NCBI GenBank assembly: GCA_019459525.1
Contig: JAIBEY010000066.1
Location: 164,031 to 228,030 of the forward strand
From: Prolixibacteraceae bacterium
GTDB lineage: Bacteria; Bacteroidota; Bacteroidia; Bacteroidales; Prolixibacteraceae
DNA: 64,000 nucleotides
Direction: 5' to 3'
In this document: positions 1-9,676 of the stretch, in pieces
Numbering within the stretch: position 1 is the stretch's first letter
How the letters are laid out: the number at the start of each line of letters is the position of its first letter
Notes under the pieces: generated by a model
What the model was told of the DNA's origin: nothing
The model's database searches: none
Seen by the model: only the letters and a program-made list of their open reading frames with translations
Position numbers and translations under genes: made by a program

Positions 1-1956
1 ATCTCGGTAGCTTTTTTGTTATTCCTGAGCAATAAAAAACCAGCTCCAAAATATTTTGGACTGGTACTTACTGCCTTTGCTTTTTATATAAAAGCCTACG
101 TCGCTATTATTGCAGGAACGCTCACGTTTTCCTTATTGGCACTTAATTTTTTCTGGAATAAAAACTATAAACAAACATTTATTGACGTAACTGTATTGCT
201 TGGATCAATGCTATTGCTTTGGATGTTAATTTACAAACAACTAGGAGGATTCATAAATTACTGTATCGGAATGATTCATTTAGCTGGCGACAACTCTGCT
301 GCCGCTGCTTATTATCCAAATAACAACTGGTGGCTTATAACCCCTTTTCTGATAATTATTGGGTCAATCGCATTTCTGCAAAAAACCAGAAAAGGTAATT
401 TTTTTGGATTCCTGTTCTCTCTTAGTTTCTTTGCGACATGGAAATACGGCATGGCTCGCGAAGATTACTATCATGCGCGCACCTTCCTATACTTCATTGT
501 TGTTTCAATGATTCTGTTTTTGATTTACAACCACAAAAAACGAATCATCAACACCCCCATAATTTTGGGTGCGCTGGTTCTATTTACCGCTAATATGAGA
601 AATGTGGAGAATCCGCAGCCACTCGTCATCAACTATTCAGGTATCGAAAATTTTATCCGGTTCGTTTCATCATTTCAGCAAATAAGAGAAGCAAGCGATA
701 AACAAAACACAATAAATATTGCAAGCAACCGTCTTCCGGAAACTGTCCGAAATCAGATTGGTAATGCGTCAGTCGATATTTATCCTTGGGACTACACCAT
801 TATTGCTGCCAATCAATTAAACTGGAAACCTCGTCCTGTAATACAGTCGTATGCAGCTTATACCTCATGGCTCGACAAAAAGAATGCAGTCCATTTTAGT
901 AGCGCCAATGCTCCTGAATACTTTATTTTCGGCTTGAACAATATCACTCCTGACCTGAATGGAGGGAAACTGGTAAGTATTGATAACCGTTATTTACTAA
1001 ACGATGAACCGCAAACTTTGATTGAATTGATCAAGAATTATTCGCGGGTTTATTCCAACGAGAATTTTCTTGTATATCGAAAACGCGTTCAAGCTTTAGA
1101 CGTTAATTCGTTATTAACAGAAACTCTATCAACAAAATGGAACGAATGGATAACTGTCCCAAACTATACAAATCAGCTTACCAGACTAAAACTGCATATC
1201 GGCCGGAGTTTTTCAGGAAATGTAAAAAGCTTTCTTTACAAAGATGAATTGTATTATATGTATTTTAAAACCAAGGATGGCAGCATTTTGAAGTACCGGA
1301 TTGTCCCGCAAAATGCAGCCGATGGAATCTGGATTTCGCCTTTCTATACCTCCGCAGGAAATTATTCTCCATCAGAAACAATTACTGAGGCATTATTGAC
1401 ATGCTCTGATAAAAAAATGGTGGAAAGTTCAGTTAATTATGAATGGGAACATTTTGATATCGACACAAAAACAATAAATAATTTTTTCGGTAAAGATTCC
1501 ACAAACATTCCTGAAATCTATGTAAATGAAAGTATTCTTTTAGAATCCGACAATCCAAACTGGAATGGATTTGATCCACAAAAAGTGATAACAGACCGAA
1601 CCAACAATCAGAAATTCTATCAGCTAAAGCCTACCGATTTCTCACCATCATTTAAATTGGATATCGACAGTTTGCTAAAAACACCAAAACGCATAACGGT
1701 TGATTGTTGGATCAAAACAGATCCAAACGACCACTCTACGCTGGTAATCGAGACTGAAAGCATAACAGGAGAAAAAAATTGGCAAGGAATTGAAATCAAC
1801 CGACAAATCATTGATCAAGACGAACTCAATCTTGTTTTCAGTTATATTGATCTGAATTCACAGATTAAAAAAGTCACCATTTACATCTGTAATAATGGAA
1901 ATAAACCAGTTTCGATTTATTCGATGAACATAAAACTGTTAAAAACTGAATTTTAA
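1..1956 (+). CDS. Polytopic membrane protein with large C-terminal soluble domain, 5' truncated
   Basis: The reading frame is open to the left edge of the window, so the true start lies upstream and only the C-terminal 651 codons are seen. The first ~200 residues hold about six hydrophobic segments (for example near codons 15-40, 60-80, 110-125 and 160-185). This looks like the tail of a membrane glycosyltransferase or mannosyltransferase-like protein of the kind Bacteroidota use on lipid-linked sugars. The last ~400 residues are soluble with no motif I recognise. The function is not assigned; the membrane topology is what can be seen. It ends 95 bases before a convergent methyltransferase-like gene. 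Confidence 0.7.
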   Translation: MSVAFLLFLSNKKPAPKYFGLVLTAFAFYIKAYVAIIAGTLTFSLLALNFFWNKNYKQTFIDVTVLLGSMLLLWMLIYKQLGGFINYCIGMIHLAGDNSAAAAYYPNNNWWLITPFLIIIGSIAFLQKTRKGNFFGFLFSLSFFATWKYGMAREDYYHARTFLYFIVVSMILFLIYNHKKRIINTPIILGALVLFTANMRNVENPQPLVINYSGIENFIRFVSSFQQIREASDKQNTINIASNRLPETVRNQIGNASVDIYPWDYTIIAANQLNWKPRPVIQSYAAYTSWLDKKNAVHFSSANAPEYFIFGLNNITPDLNGGKLVSIDNRYLLNDEPQTLIELIKNYSRVYSNENFLVYRKRVQALDVNSLLTETLSTKWNEWITVPNYTNQLTRLKLHIGRSFSGNVKSFLYKDELYYMYFKTKDGSILKYRIVPQNAADGIWISPFYTSAGNYSPSETITEALLTCSDKKMVESSVNYEWEHFDIDTKTINNFFGKDSTNIPEIYVNESILLESDNPNWNGFDPQKVITDRTNNQKFYQLKPTDFSPSFKLDIDSLLKTPKRITVDCWIKTDPNDHSTLVIETESITGEKNWQGIEINRQIIDQDELNLVFSYIDLNSQIKKVTIYICNNGNKPVSIYSMNIKLLKTEF

Positions 1957-2051
1957 AATCGATCTTATTTTGCCTTTAAACGTTTCTGTTCATTGCGATC
2001 AGAAATACTTTAGCACAAAAATTTAATCATTTTTACACTTATAACCTTCAT

Positions 2052-2921
2052 TTACTGAATCCTATTCCGCTCGTATTCCCAATCTTTGATTTCTTCAAAT
2101 TTTGCAAATCCTTCGGCAACCGATGGATGCTGTAATACTGATTCAACGCTAACTTCAGGAATTAATTCATCAGCTATTCCATTTTTGATGAAAATAAAGT
2201 TAAAGCCAAGATCATTCGCTCCAACTAAACGATATCCTTTTTGTTTGGCCAATTTGGTCATTGCAATTGGCGAAGCACCATGATATACAGGATGCTTACC
2301 CGGGAAAAAATAATCTGGATCATAAGGAACTACAATATCCTCAAATCCAAATTCGTTGTGAGTTTCGATAATTACGACTTTCGGCTGCACCACATTAATT
2401 GCGTCCCAAACCCAATAATCGTTTCCGTCCAAATCGATGGAGAGAAGTCCAATTTCTCCTGAAAATCCTGCATCTGTAATAAGCTGATTGATATTCTCGC
2501 GCTTGATCATTGCACAAACAAATCTGGGCTGATACATCCACGGATGTGGGTACTTTGCGAAGAACTTTCGGCCTCTGGCTATGCTTTTGAGATTTCCGTC
2601 GATAAACAATCCATGCCAGCCAAAATTAAAAATCAGGTTCGCACTATTGCTGTTTACACCATCGTCGGAGCCAAATTCTACAAAAGTTTTGTTATCCATT
2701 CCAATCACCGAAAAGATGAAAAGCAGCAACCCATCTTCCTCAAATTGAGAAAAGACCCGAAATCCGGTATCCTTTAATTGGGGAAGTGTTTTTTTTCGAA
2801 TACATTCCTGATAATGTAAAAATAACTGTCGTTGGCTAATTTGCGTAGACGGATTAAAACGGCTCCTGATTTTTACGATCAGAAAAAAATCTTTCAGGAG
2901 ATTCCTAATTATACTCCTCAT
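2052..2921 (-). CDS. FkbM-like SAM-dependent methyltransferase family protein
   Basis: This 289-residue protein carries the hallmarks of the FkbM/Methyltransf_21 group. A glycine/acidic motif I reads FVEFGSDDG, followed by an SNSANL stretch and GWHGLFIDG. Further on there is a LLSIDLDGNDYW strand, where the acidic residues match the family's SIDvEG motif, and then VVIIETHNEFG. These enzymes methylate sugars or other small surface molecules; the substrate here is unknown. The frame stays open for 64 more codons upstream, but that stretch overlaps the CHU_C gene. The ATG at 2921 is one base past that gene's stop, so I use it. The tight spacing indicates co-transcription with the secreted protein upstream. 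Confidence 0.75.
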   Translation of the reverse strand: MRSIIRNLLKDFFLIVKIRSRFNPSTQISQRQLFLHYQECIRKKTLPQLKDTGFRVFSQFEEDGLLLFIFSVIGMDNKTFVEFGSDDGVNSNSANLIFNFGWHGLFIDGNLKSIARGRKFFAKYPHPWMYQPRFVCAMIKRENINQLITDAGFSGEIGLLSIDLDGNDYWVWDAINVVQPKVVIIETHNEFGFEDIVVPYDPDYFFPGKHPVYHGASPIAMTKLAKQKGYRLVGANDLGFNFIFIKNGIADELIPEVSVESVLQHPSVAEGFAKFEEIKDWEYERNRIQ

Positions 2922-2922
2922 T

Positions 2923-4227
2923 TTACTTCCCTCTGAATAAATGAAAGAATCCACTCGTTCGTCGCCTCTCGTTGTCGCGTCCCCGCCCTTCAACAACGTA
3001 ATAATACACTCCAGGGGTACAAACTTTTCCACCAACTTTTCCGTCCCAAACTGATTGTGGAACTGTCTTAACAGTATTGTCAAAATTAATAACGTTGTTG
3101 CTTTCCCACACATGCAGTATTTTTCCCCACCGATTAAAAATGGAGATTTTAATTTCCTTCATCGACCAGAATTTGACGATAAATTCATCATTAGTTCCAT
3201 CGCCATTGGGGGTAAATACATTGGGGACATCAACAAATGAGGTATCTGCCTCAATATAACCGTCGAGATAAAGCGTATCGTAACAGGTGTGAAACTCCGA
3301 TATTTTTTTTGAAACTAATTTGACCTTATATTTTCCGGAATTTTCAAAGGTATAAACAGGGCTATCGCTGAATATTTTGATCAGGATACTATCTTTTACG
3401 ACTCCGTTATTTGCTGCACTTTCACGCTTAATTTCATCCAAATCTCTAAAAATAAACCACTCATACTTACCGGCATCCCCATTTTCCGACTCATTGGTAA
3501 AAGTAACTTCAAGCGGGGCTTCACCCTCATTCTCGCTCACTGAGAATAAAGCCTTCGTTACAATCGACAGATATTGCACATCAGCCTCGGCCTCGCAGCC
3601 AAATTTATCGGATACAACCAAGGTATAATTGGTGTCTTTGGTGGGCGGATCAAATATTTCCGAACGAATTACCCGGCTCACCACATTATCGCCATCCATC
3701 CACTTTACCTCTATCTCTTTGTTCATTTCCAAAGGTTGACCGCTGGCCAGGTCAGTATAAATGAGTTTAGGCGTATCAAAGGTTCCGTTCAGCGTAAACG
3801 AGTAACAGTCCGACTCCGGAATCTCCGCAGTGGCATCAATATAGTTGTTAAAAACCCAGGCGGTATAGGTTTTCTCTCCAGATGCCGCAGTTACCTTCAC
3901 CCGATAACCACCATCTTCCAGGTTCGAAATGGTTGAAGTTGAGTTGCCGGAAAGATCGCTGGAAAAAAAGACAAAACTTCCTGAGGCAGCATTGTATTTC
4001 TGCCATTCAAAACTTCCGGATTCGCCATTTAAAGTATTTGCGGTGAGGGAGGCATTTTTTTCATCTTTTGCACCGCAAAAAACATGAATAAAATCCTGTA
4101 CTCCACTCGAATATGCTGTTGACACCACTTCGTTGGCCACAGAGGTAATTTGTGCAAGACCAACTGACGGTAAGGAAATTAGCCCAATAAAAAAAAGCAA
4201 TTGTCCAACCAATTTTAATTTATTCAT
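2923..4227 (-). CDS. Secreted PKD-like protein with gliding/T9SS type B sorting domain (CHU_C)
   Basis: The protein of 434 residues starts with a signal peptide (LKLVGQLLFFIGLISLPSVGLAQ-like hydrophobic stretch). It carries a PKD/Ig-like region near residues 220-320 (FSVSENEGEAPLEVTFTN) and ends in a gliding-motility-associated C-terminal domain from about residue 335. The landmarks of that domain are DVPNVFTPNGDGTND, ISIFNRWGK, WDGKVGG and PGVYYYVVEG. By family knowledge such domains direct export through the type IX secretion system and attachment to the cell surface. The protein is short for this class, with one obvious repeat domain rather than many. Its job is probably adhesion or cell-surface structure. 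Confidence 0.88.
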   Translation of the reverse strand: MNKLKLVGQLLFFIGLISLPSVGLAQITSVANEVVSTAYSSGVQDFIHVFCGAKDEKNASLTANTLNGESGSFEWQKYNAASGSFVFFSSDLSGNSTSTISNLEDGGYRVKVTAASGEKTYTAWVFNNYIDATAEIPESDCYSFTLNGTFDTPKLIYTDLASGQPLEMNKEIEVKWMDGDNVVSRVIRSEIFDPPTKDTNYTLVVSDKFGCEAEADVQYLSIVTKALFSVSENEGEAPLEVTFTNESENGDAGKYEWFIFRDLDEIKRESAANNGVVKDSILIKIFSDSPVYTFENSGKYKVKLVSKKISEFHTCYDTLYLDGYIEADTSFVDVPNVFTPNGDGTNDEFIVKFWSMKEIKISIFNRWGKILHVWESNNVINFDNTVKTVPQSVWDGKVGGKVCTPGVYYYVVEGRGRDNERRRTSGFFHLFRGK

Positions 4228-4325
4228 TCTTCAAATTCTTTACTAATGCACAATATTAACGCTAAAAATTGATTTATCTTTTGTGACTCCTGAAATTTTC
4301 TGAATTGGCATTGTTGAAAACTACT

Positions 4326-4332
4326 TACTTTG
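4326..4332 (+). promoter_or_regulatory. Candidate -7 box for uvrD
   Basis: TACTTTG followed by C resembles the Bacteroidota TAnnTTTG box but is one base short in the spacer. A transcript starting ~7 bases downstream would exclude the TTG start at 4305 and fits the GTG at 4395. Confidence 0.3.
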
Positions 4333-4394
4333 CAAGCCTGAAATCAGGAAAAACAGTTTTACTTTTGGTGTCCATTATCGAAACGAAAAATATC

Positions 4395-6710
4395 GTGCAA
4401 AATTATTTAGAAGGTTTAAATGAGGCTCAGCGGCAAGCCGTTGAAAACATCCATGGTGCATCGTTGATTATTGCTGGCGCAGGATCAGGAAAAACACGGG
4501 TTTTGACTTACCGGATTACTCATTTGTTAAAGAACGGGGTAAAACCCGGTTCTATTTTGGCCCTCACGTTTACCAACAAGGCAGCCAAAGAAATGAAAAC
4601 CCGTATCTCGGAGATGGTTGGTCAAAATACGGCCAGATACCTGTGGATGGGGACTTTCCACTCTATTTTTGCCCGAATTTTACGAACCGAATCCGAAACA
4701 CTTGGTTATCCGTCGAACTTTACCATTTACGATTCGGCCGACTCGAAAAGCCTGATCAAAAGCATCATCAAAGATTTAAACCTCGACGACAAAACCTACA
4801 AGCCCGGTGTGGTATCATCGCGTATTTCAGCAGCAAAAAACAACCTGGTTTCGTCAGAAGTTTATGCCCAACTGCCCGAAACGGCCGAATACGACCAAAG
4901 CATAAAAATGCCGCTAATCAGCCTGATTTACAAGGAATACGCCAAACGATGTTTCCTTGCCGGGGCTATGGATTTTGATGATTTACTGATGAAAACCAAT
5001 GCGCTTTTCCGCAACCATCCTGAAATTCTGGAGAAATACCAACGCATTTTTGATTATATATTGGTTGACGAGTACCAGGACACAAACCACTCCCAATACA
5101 TGATCATCAAAAAACTGGCTGCCAAACACAACAACATTTGCGTGGTGGGCGACGATGCTCAAAGTATTTATTCATTCCGGGGAGCACGAATCGAAAACAT
5201 CCTGAATTTCCAGACCGATTACCCTGAACACAAGGTGTTTAAGCTGGAACAAAACTACCGCTCAACCCAAACCATTGTTGATGCGGCAAACAGTGTAATC
5301 GCCAAAAACAAAAGGCAAATCAAGAAAAATGTATTTTCGGAAAAAGAAAAAGGCGCGTTAATTAAAGTAATGAGCGCCATTACCGATAATGAAGAAGGCT
5401 ACCTGGTTTCGAACGAAATTATAGAGACCCGAATGCGTGAACATTACCTTTTTTCTGATTATGCCATTTTATACCGCACCAACGCCCAATCGCGTATCTT
5501 CGAAGAATCGCTGCGAAAACGGAATATACCCTACCGGATTTACGGAGGACTTTCATTTTATCAGCGGAAAGAGATCAAGGATTTGCTCAGCTATTTCCGG
5601 ATGGTCATCAATCCGAAAGACAATGAGGCATTTAAGCGGATTATCAATTATCCGGCGCGTGGAATCGGGCAAACCAGCCTCACCAAACTCGAACAGTTTG
5701 CCGGCCAAAACAACCTTTGTATCTGGGAATTTGCCACCAATATTCCGCTGCTGTTAAGCGAATTCAACAAAGGTACCGCCGCCAAAATCAACGAATTTAC
5801 CCAGTTGATCAATGCTTTCAGGGAAAAACTTGAAACCCACGATGCATTTGAGTTGGCCAGCGAAATTGCGACTGGCTCTGAAATCATGAAAGATTTGTAT
5901 AAAGATCAAACTCCGGAAGGTGTGAGCCGTTTCGAAAACATTCAGGAATTACTCAACGGGATTCAGGAATTCTCTATTTCGGCGCGCGAGGAAGGAACGC
6001 CTAACAAACTGAATAATTACATGGAGGACGTTGCCTTGCTGACTGATCAGGATAACGAAAAGGAAGATGACAACGACCGTGTGACGATGATGACCATTCA
6101 CTCGGCCAAAGGACTCGAATTTAAAAATGTATTTATTGTCGGGGTAGAAGAAAATCTTTTCCCTTCAAATCAATCGGGGCAAAAAACGCTGGAAGATTTT
6201 GAAGAAGAACGCCGCCTGTTTTACGTTGCGCTTACAAGGGCTGAGCAAAATGCCTATCTCACGTATGCACGCCAACGATACCGATGGGGAAAACTGGATT
6301 TCTGCGACAAAAGTAGGTTTATCGACGAAATTGACCCGCAATACCTGAACCTGCCGGTAGAAAAAGATCAGGCTTTCTTCGGAACAAATACCGACCTCCC
6401 ATTTGCAACGCCCAAACCACGGCAACAAGCTGCAACCATTCCGGGACTTCGGCCATCTTCGGCCAACCAACCCGATTTGCAGCGTAAACTAACACAACTC
6501 CGGGCTGCCAAAAAAGAAACAGATGCCTTTGAATACAGCAATCCGGAAGACATTCAGGCCGGAATGCTGGTTGAACATCAGCGTTTTGGCCGAGGGAAAG
6601 TACTACAAATGGAAGGTAAAATGCCCGATATTCAGGCAACCGTATTTTTTCAAAATGCCGGAAAAAAACAATTACTGCTTAAATTCGCTAAACTGCGGAT
6701 AATTAATTAG
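4395..6710 (+). CDS. uvrD: UvrD/PcrA-family ATP-dependent 3'-5' DNA helicase
   Basis: This is a superfamily 1A helicase acting in nucleotide excision and mismatch repair or replication-fork processing. Motif I is AGAGSGKTR, motif II is VDEYQDTN, motif III is GDDAQSIYSFRGA and motif IV includes LEQNYRST. The late motifs MTIHSAKGLEF and RRLFYVALTRAE are present. The C-terminal ~50 residues form the PcrA-type Tudor-like tail (VEHQRFGRGKV). No ATG exists at the 5' end. The frame could begin at TTG 4305, GTG 4368 or GTG 4395. I choose 4395 because it gives MQNYLEGLNEAQ, the usual N-terminus of Bacteroidota UvrD proteins, and leaves ~770 residues, the family norm. Confidence 0.93.
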   Translation: MQNYLEGLNEAQRQAVENIHGASLIIAGAGSGKTRVLTYRITHLLKNGVKPGSILALTFTNKAAKEMKTRISEMVGQNTARYLWMGTFHSIFARILRTESETLGYPSNFTIYDSADSKSLIKSIIKDLNLDDKTYKPGVVSSRISAAKNNLVSSEVYAQLPETAEYDQSIKMPLISLIYKEYAKRCFLAGAMDFDDLLMKTNALFRNHPEILEKYQRIFDYILVDEYQDTNHSQYMIIKKLAAKHNNICVVGDDAQSIYSFRGARIENILNFQTDYPEHKVFKLEQNYRSTQTIVDAANSVIAKNKRQIKKNVFSEKEKGALIKVMSAITDNEEGYLVSNEIIETRMREHYLFSDYAILYRTNAQSRIFEESLRKRNIPYRIYGGLSFYQRKEIKDLLSYFRMVINPKDNEAFKRIINYPARGIGQTSLTKLEQFAGQNNLCIWEFATNIPLLLSEFNKGTAAKINEFTQLINAFREKLETHDAFELASEIATGSEIMKDLYKDQTPEGVSRFENIQELLNGIQEFSISAREEGTPNKLNNYMEDVALLTDQDNEKEDDNDRVTMMTIHSAKGLEFKNVFIVGVEENLFPSNQSGQKTLEDFEEERRLFYVALTRAEQNAYLTYARQRYRWGKLDFCDKSRFIDEIDPQYLNLPVEKDQAFFGTNTDLPFATPKPRQQAATIPGLRPSSANQPDLQRKLTQLRAAKKETDAFEYSNPEDIQAGMLVEHQRFGRGKVLQMEGKMPDIQATVFFQNAGKKQLLLKFAKLRIIN

Positions 6711-6874
6711 TTTTGTACCAGAAATCCAACTTCAATTAGTTTTTTCAGCTTTATTTTGAAGTCAAAACTATTTTGATTTATTTTGCAGCATATTCGTCTT
6801 CATCCTGATTATCTACCAGATTTCCTTTTTTTGAGATAACAGCCTGATTTTTAAAGAAAACTTTATTTATTTAC

Positions 6875-7510
6875 ATGGATTATAATTCTAATCGCAGTAA
6901 GTTGCCTTTGCCTGAGTATGGCAGAAACTTACAAAATATGGTCAATCATATTCTGACCATTGAAGATCGCAATGAAAGAAACCGGGCCGCCCGGACGATC
7001 ATTGACATTATGGGTGCTATGTATCCATACCTGAGAGATATTAATGATTTCAAACACAAACTTTGGGACCATTTAGCCATTATGGCTGATTTTAAATTAG
7101 ACATCGATTATCCTTACACACCGCCGTCACCGGAATTTTTCAATACCCCGCCACTGAAGATACCTTACGATACAAACAAAATTAAATATCGTCACTACGG
7201 AAAAACAATTGAATTTTTGCTCGAAAAAGCGGCAGTTCATGAAGATCCCGCAGAACGCGAATTGCTGATTAAACTGATAGCCAATCACATGAAAAAAAGT
7301 TATGTGATGTGGAATAAAGATTCGGTGACTGACGATAAAATTTTACTGGATATTGAAGAGCTTTCAAAAGGTAAAATTAAATGTACCGACCTGGTGCTTA
7401 CCGAAACAAAAGATATTTTATACCGAAATCAGAAAAAACAAAACACAGGGAATAACAATCCTGGCCGTAAATTTCAGAAATCTGACGATCGCAAGCAACA
7501 GCGCCAGTAA
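6875..7510 (+). CDS. DUF4290 family protein
   Basis: The 211-residue soluble protein matches the Bacteroidota-restricted DUF4290 family as I remember it. It opens with an LPEYGRNLQNMV segment, then NRAARTIIDIMG, and a central PPLKIPYDTNKIKYRHYGK block. The C-terminal ~35 residues are low-complexity, rich in Asn, Lys and Gln. No catalytic motif is apparent and no function has been established. It lies 53 bases upstream of murA in the same direction, the arrangement usual in the phylum, so the two are probably co-expressed. Confidence 0.85.
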   Translation: MDYNSNRSKLPLPEYGRNLQNMVNHILTIEDRNERNRAARTIIDIMGAMYPYLRDINDFKHKLWDHLAIMADFKLDIDYPYTPPSPEFFNTPPLKIPYDTNKIKYRHYGKTIEFLLEKAAVHEDPAERELLIKLIANHMKKSYVMWNKDSVTDDKILLDIEELSKGKIKCTDLVLTETKDILYRNQKKQNTGNNNPGRKFQKSDDRKQQRQ

Positions 7511-7563
7511 AATATCGAATTCGAGACTAATCTTATTTATTCACCCTCCTTTTCTTTCGCGAG

Positions 7564-8871
7564 ATGGCAACATTTAAAATCGAAGGTGGTAATCAATTGC
7601 ACGGAGAATTGCACCCGCAAGGCGCAAAAAACGAAGCGTTACAGATTCTTTGTGCGGTATTGCTAACACCTGAAAAAGTTCAGATTACCAACATTCCCGA
7701 AATCAGTGATGTCATCAAATTAATTGAAATTCTGAGTGAACTCGGTGTTAAAACCGAACGGCAAAACAAAGGGAACTACCTGTTTCAGGCCGACGAAATC
7801 AGGCTCGATTACCTGAAAACAGAAGCCTTTGCGCGAAAAGCAGCCAGTCTCCGCGGATCAATTATGATTTTAGGCCCACTATTGGCCCGATTTGGGATGG
7901 GCTATATTCCACAGCCTGGTGGTGACAAAATCGGTCGCCGACGATTGGACACCCATTTTACTGGTCTGCAAAAATTGGGGGCAACCTTCAATTACAATCC
8001 TGACGAACATTTCTATAGTGTCGAAACTTCAGGGTTAAAAGGAACCTACATGCTTCTTGACGAAGCTTCGGTTACCGGAACCGCCAACATTGTGATGGCC
8101 GCTTCGATGGCTGAAGGCACCACCACCATCTACAATGCTGCTTGCGAACCCTATGTGCAGCAGTTGTGCAAGATGTTGGTATCGATGGGTGCAATTATCG
8201 ACGGAATTGGCTCCAATCTACTCTCCATTAAAGGGGTCAGTTCGCTAAAAGGCTGTACCCACCAAATACTTCCGGATATGATTGAAGTGGGAAGTTTCAT
8301 CGGCCTTGCTGCTATGACCAATTCAGAAATTACAATCAAAAATGCAGGGATACAACATTTGGGGATTATCCCTGAACAGTTTAAAAGACTGGGAATTAAG
8401 ATTGAAGAACAAAACGACGACTTGTTCATTCCGGCCCAGGAGCACTACGAAATTGAAACATTCATTGATGGGTCAATCATGAATATTGCCGATGCGCCCT
8501 GGCCGGGGCTAACTCCCGATTTACTTAGTATTTTTCTGGTCATCGCCACTCAAGCTAAAGGCAGTGTGTTAATCCACCAGAAAATGTTCGAGAGCCGGTT
8601 ATTCTTTGTCGATAAACTGATTGACATGGGAGCACAAATTATTCTTTGTGACCCGCACCGAGCCACAGTTATCGGACTCGACCATAAATATCCGCTCAGG
8701 GCAACCAACATGAGTTCGCCCGACATCCGTGCCGGGGTTGCTTTGCTTATAGCAGCCTTGTCGGCCCAGGGAACCAGTAAAATATCCAACATTGAGCAAA
8801 TTGATCGTGGTTACGAAAACATTGACGAACGATTAAATGCCATAGGTGCCAGAATTACCCGATTGAATTGA
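7564..8871 (+). CDS. murA: UDP-N-acetylglucosamine 1-carboxyvinyltransferase (MurA)
   Basis: MurA transfers enolpyruvate from PEP to UDP-GlcNAc, the first committed step of peptidoglycan synthesis in the cytoplasm. The 435-residue length is normal. The N-terminal GAKNEALQ holds the substrate-binding Lys-Asn pair. The active-site loop reads PGGDKIGRRRLDTH, and the C-terminal DIRAGVALL is present. At the loop position where E. coli MurA has Cys115, the fosfomycin target, this protein has Asp121. That exchange is known from naturally fosfomycin-insensitive MurA enzymes such as those of Mycobacterium and Chlamydia. It follows the DUF4290 gene in a likely two-gene unit. Confidence 0.96.
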   Translation: MATFKIEGGNQLHGELHPQGAKNEALQILCAVLLTPEKVQITNIPEISDVIKLIEILSELGVKTERQNKGNYLFQADEIRLDYLKTEAFARKAASLRGSIMILGPLLARFGMGYIPQPGGDKIGRRRLDTHFTGLQKLGATFNYNPDEHFYSVETSGLKGTYMLLDEASVTGTANIVMAASMAEGTTTIYNAACEPYVQQLCKMLVSMGAIIDGIGSNLLSIKGVSSLKGCTHQILPDMIEVGSFIGLAAMTNSEITIKNAGIQHLGIIPEQFKRLGIKIEEQNDDLFIPAQEHYEIETFIDGSIMNIADAPWPGLTPDLLSIFLVIATQAKGSVLIHQKMFESRLFFVDKLIDMGAQIILCDPHRATVIGLDHKYPLRATNMSSPDIRAGVALLIAALSAQGTSKISNIEQIDRGYENIDERLNAIGARITRLN

Positions 8872-8958
8872 GCCGGACTCCGCTTGATCCATGAAAAAAA
8901 CATCTGTTAATATTTCATAACGAAACAAGTGACTTTAACAAAGCTGTATTTGAATTGT

Positions 8959-8966
8959 TATTTTTG
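8959..8966 (+). promoter_or_regulatory. Candidate TAnnTTTG -7 box for the thioredoxin-like gene
   Basis: TATTTTTG fits the TAnnTTTG consensus and lies 31 bases before the ATG at 8998. No good -33 TTG is visible at the usual distance. Confidence 0.35.
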
Positions 8967-8997
8967 TTCAGGTCATAAGAACTAAAGATTTAGAAGA

Positions 8998-9549
8998 ATG
9001 AAAATGAAAATCACAATGCTTTTTATAGCTCTTTTTGCGTTGGCAATCGGAACAAATGCGTCGAACCCAAAATCCATGACAACTGGAACGAAAGAAGCAG
9101 TAATTGGGCTAAACATAGGAGATAAAGCTCCTGAAATCATCGAGAAAACGGCTGACGGGAAGGAACTTAAACTGTCCTCGTTACAAGGGAAGTTGGTTTT
9201 GATTGACTTCTGGGCATCCTGGTGCGGACCATGCAGAAGAGAAAATCCGACGGTAGTTGCATCATACGAAAAATACAAAGACACGAAGTTCCAAAATGCC
9301 AAAGGGTTTACCGTTTTTAGCGTTTCGCTTGATAAAGATAAAGCTGCTTGGAAACAGGCCATTGTGGCCGATAAACTAGGCTGGGAAAACCATGTTAGCG
9401 ATTTGCAGGGTTGGAACGCAAAATATGCAGCAGTTTATGGTGTACGTGGTATTCCTGCAAATTGGCTTATTGACGGAGAGGGAATTATTGTTGGCAGAAA
9501 CCTTCGTGGTCCAGCATTAGAGCAAGCAATTAAAGCGCTATCAAAATAA
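8998..9549 (+). CDS. TlpA/ResA-like thiol-disulfide oxidoreductase, exported
   Basis: The 183-residue thioredoxin-fold protein has an N-terminal signal peptide (MKMKITMLFIALFALAIG) and an intact WCGPC active site at Cys76 and Cys79. The cis-proline loop RGIPANWLID and the alkyl hydroperoxide reductase/TlpA-type insert (FSVSLDKDKAAWKQAI) are also present. Members of this family reduce or isomerise disulfides in the periplasm, for example in cytochrome c maturation or stress defence. No client is suggested by the neighbours. It is a monocistronic unit with its own promoter-like box and a strong terminator. Confidence 0.88.
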   Translation: MKMKITMLFIALFALAIGTNASNPKSMTTGTKEAVIGLNIGDKAPEIIEKTADGKELKLSSLQGKLVLIDFWASWCGPCRRENPTVVASYEKYKDTKFQNAKGFTVFSVSLDKDKAAWKQAIVADKLGWENHVSDLQGWNAKYAAVYGVRGIPANWLIDGEGIIVGRNLRGPALEQAIKALSK

Positions 9550-9564
9550 ATATTCATGCGCAAA

Positions 9565-9603
9565 CAAAAAGGGCAGTTCGGTTAAATCGAGCTGCCCTTT
9601 TTG
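9565..9603 (+). terminator. Rho-independent terminator after the thioredoxin-like gene
   Basis: The arm from 9565 to 9580 pairs with 9588-9603 in a 16-bp stem with one G-T pair and a 7-base loop. The stem's own T-tract follows the GC block. It begins 16 bases after the stop. Confidence 0.85.
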
Positions 9604-9676
9604 CGTTTTAAACCACCATGATGTCAGTTCACAATTTTTTAAAATGCCAATTTGTCAATCGTAAGGCCTATGGCAG

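Noticed and set aside
2922..3113. 64-codon upstream extension of the FkbM-like methyltransferase frame
   Set aside because: It lies entirely in the CHU_C gene in another frame and has no methyltransferase-like sequence; the ATG at 2921 is one base after that gene's stop.
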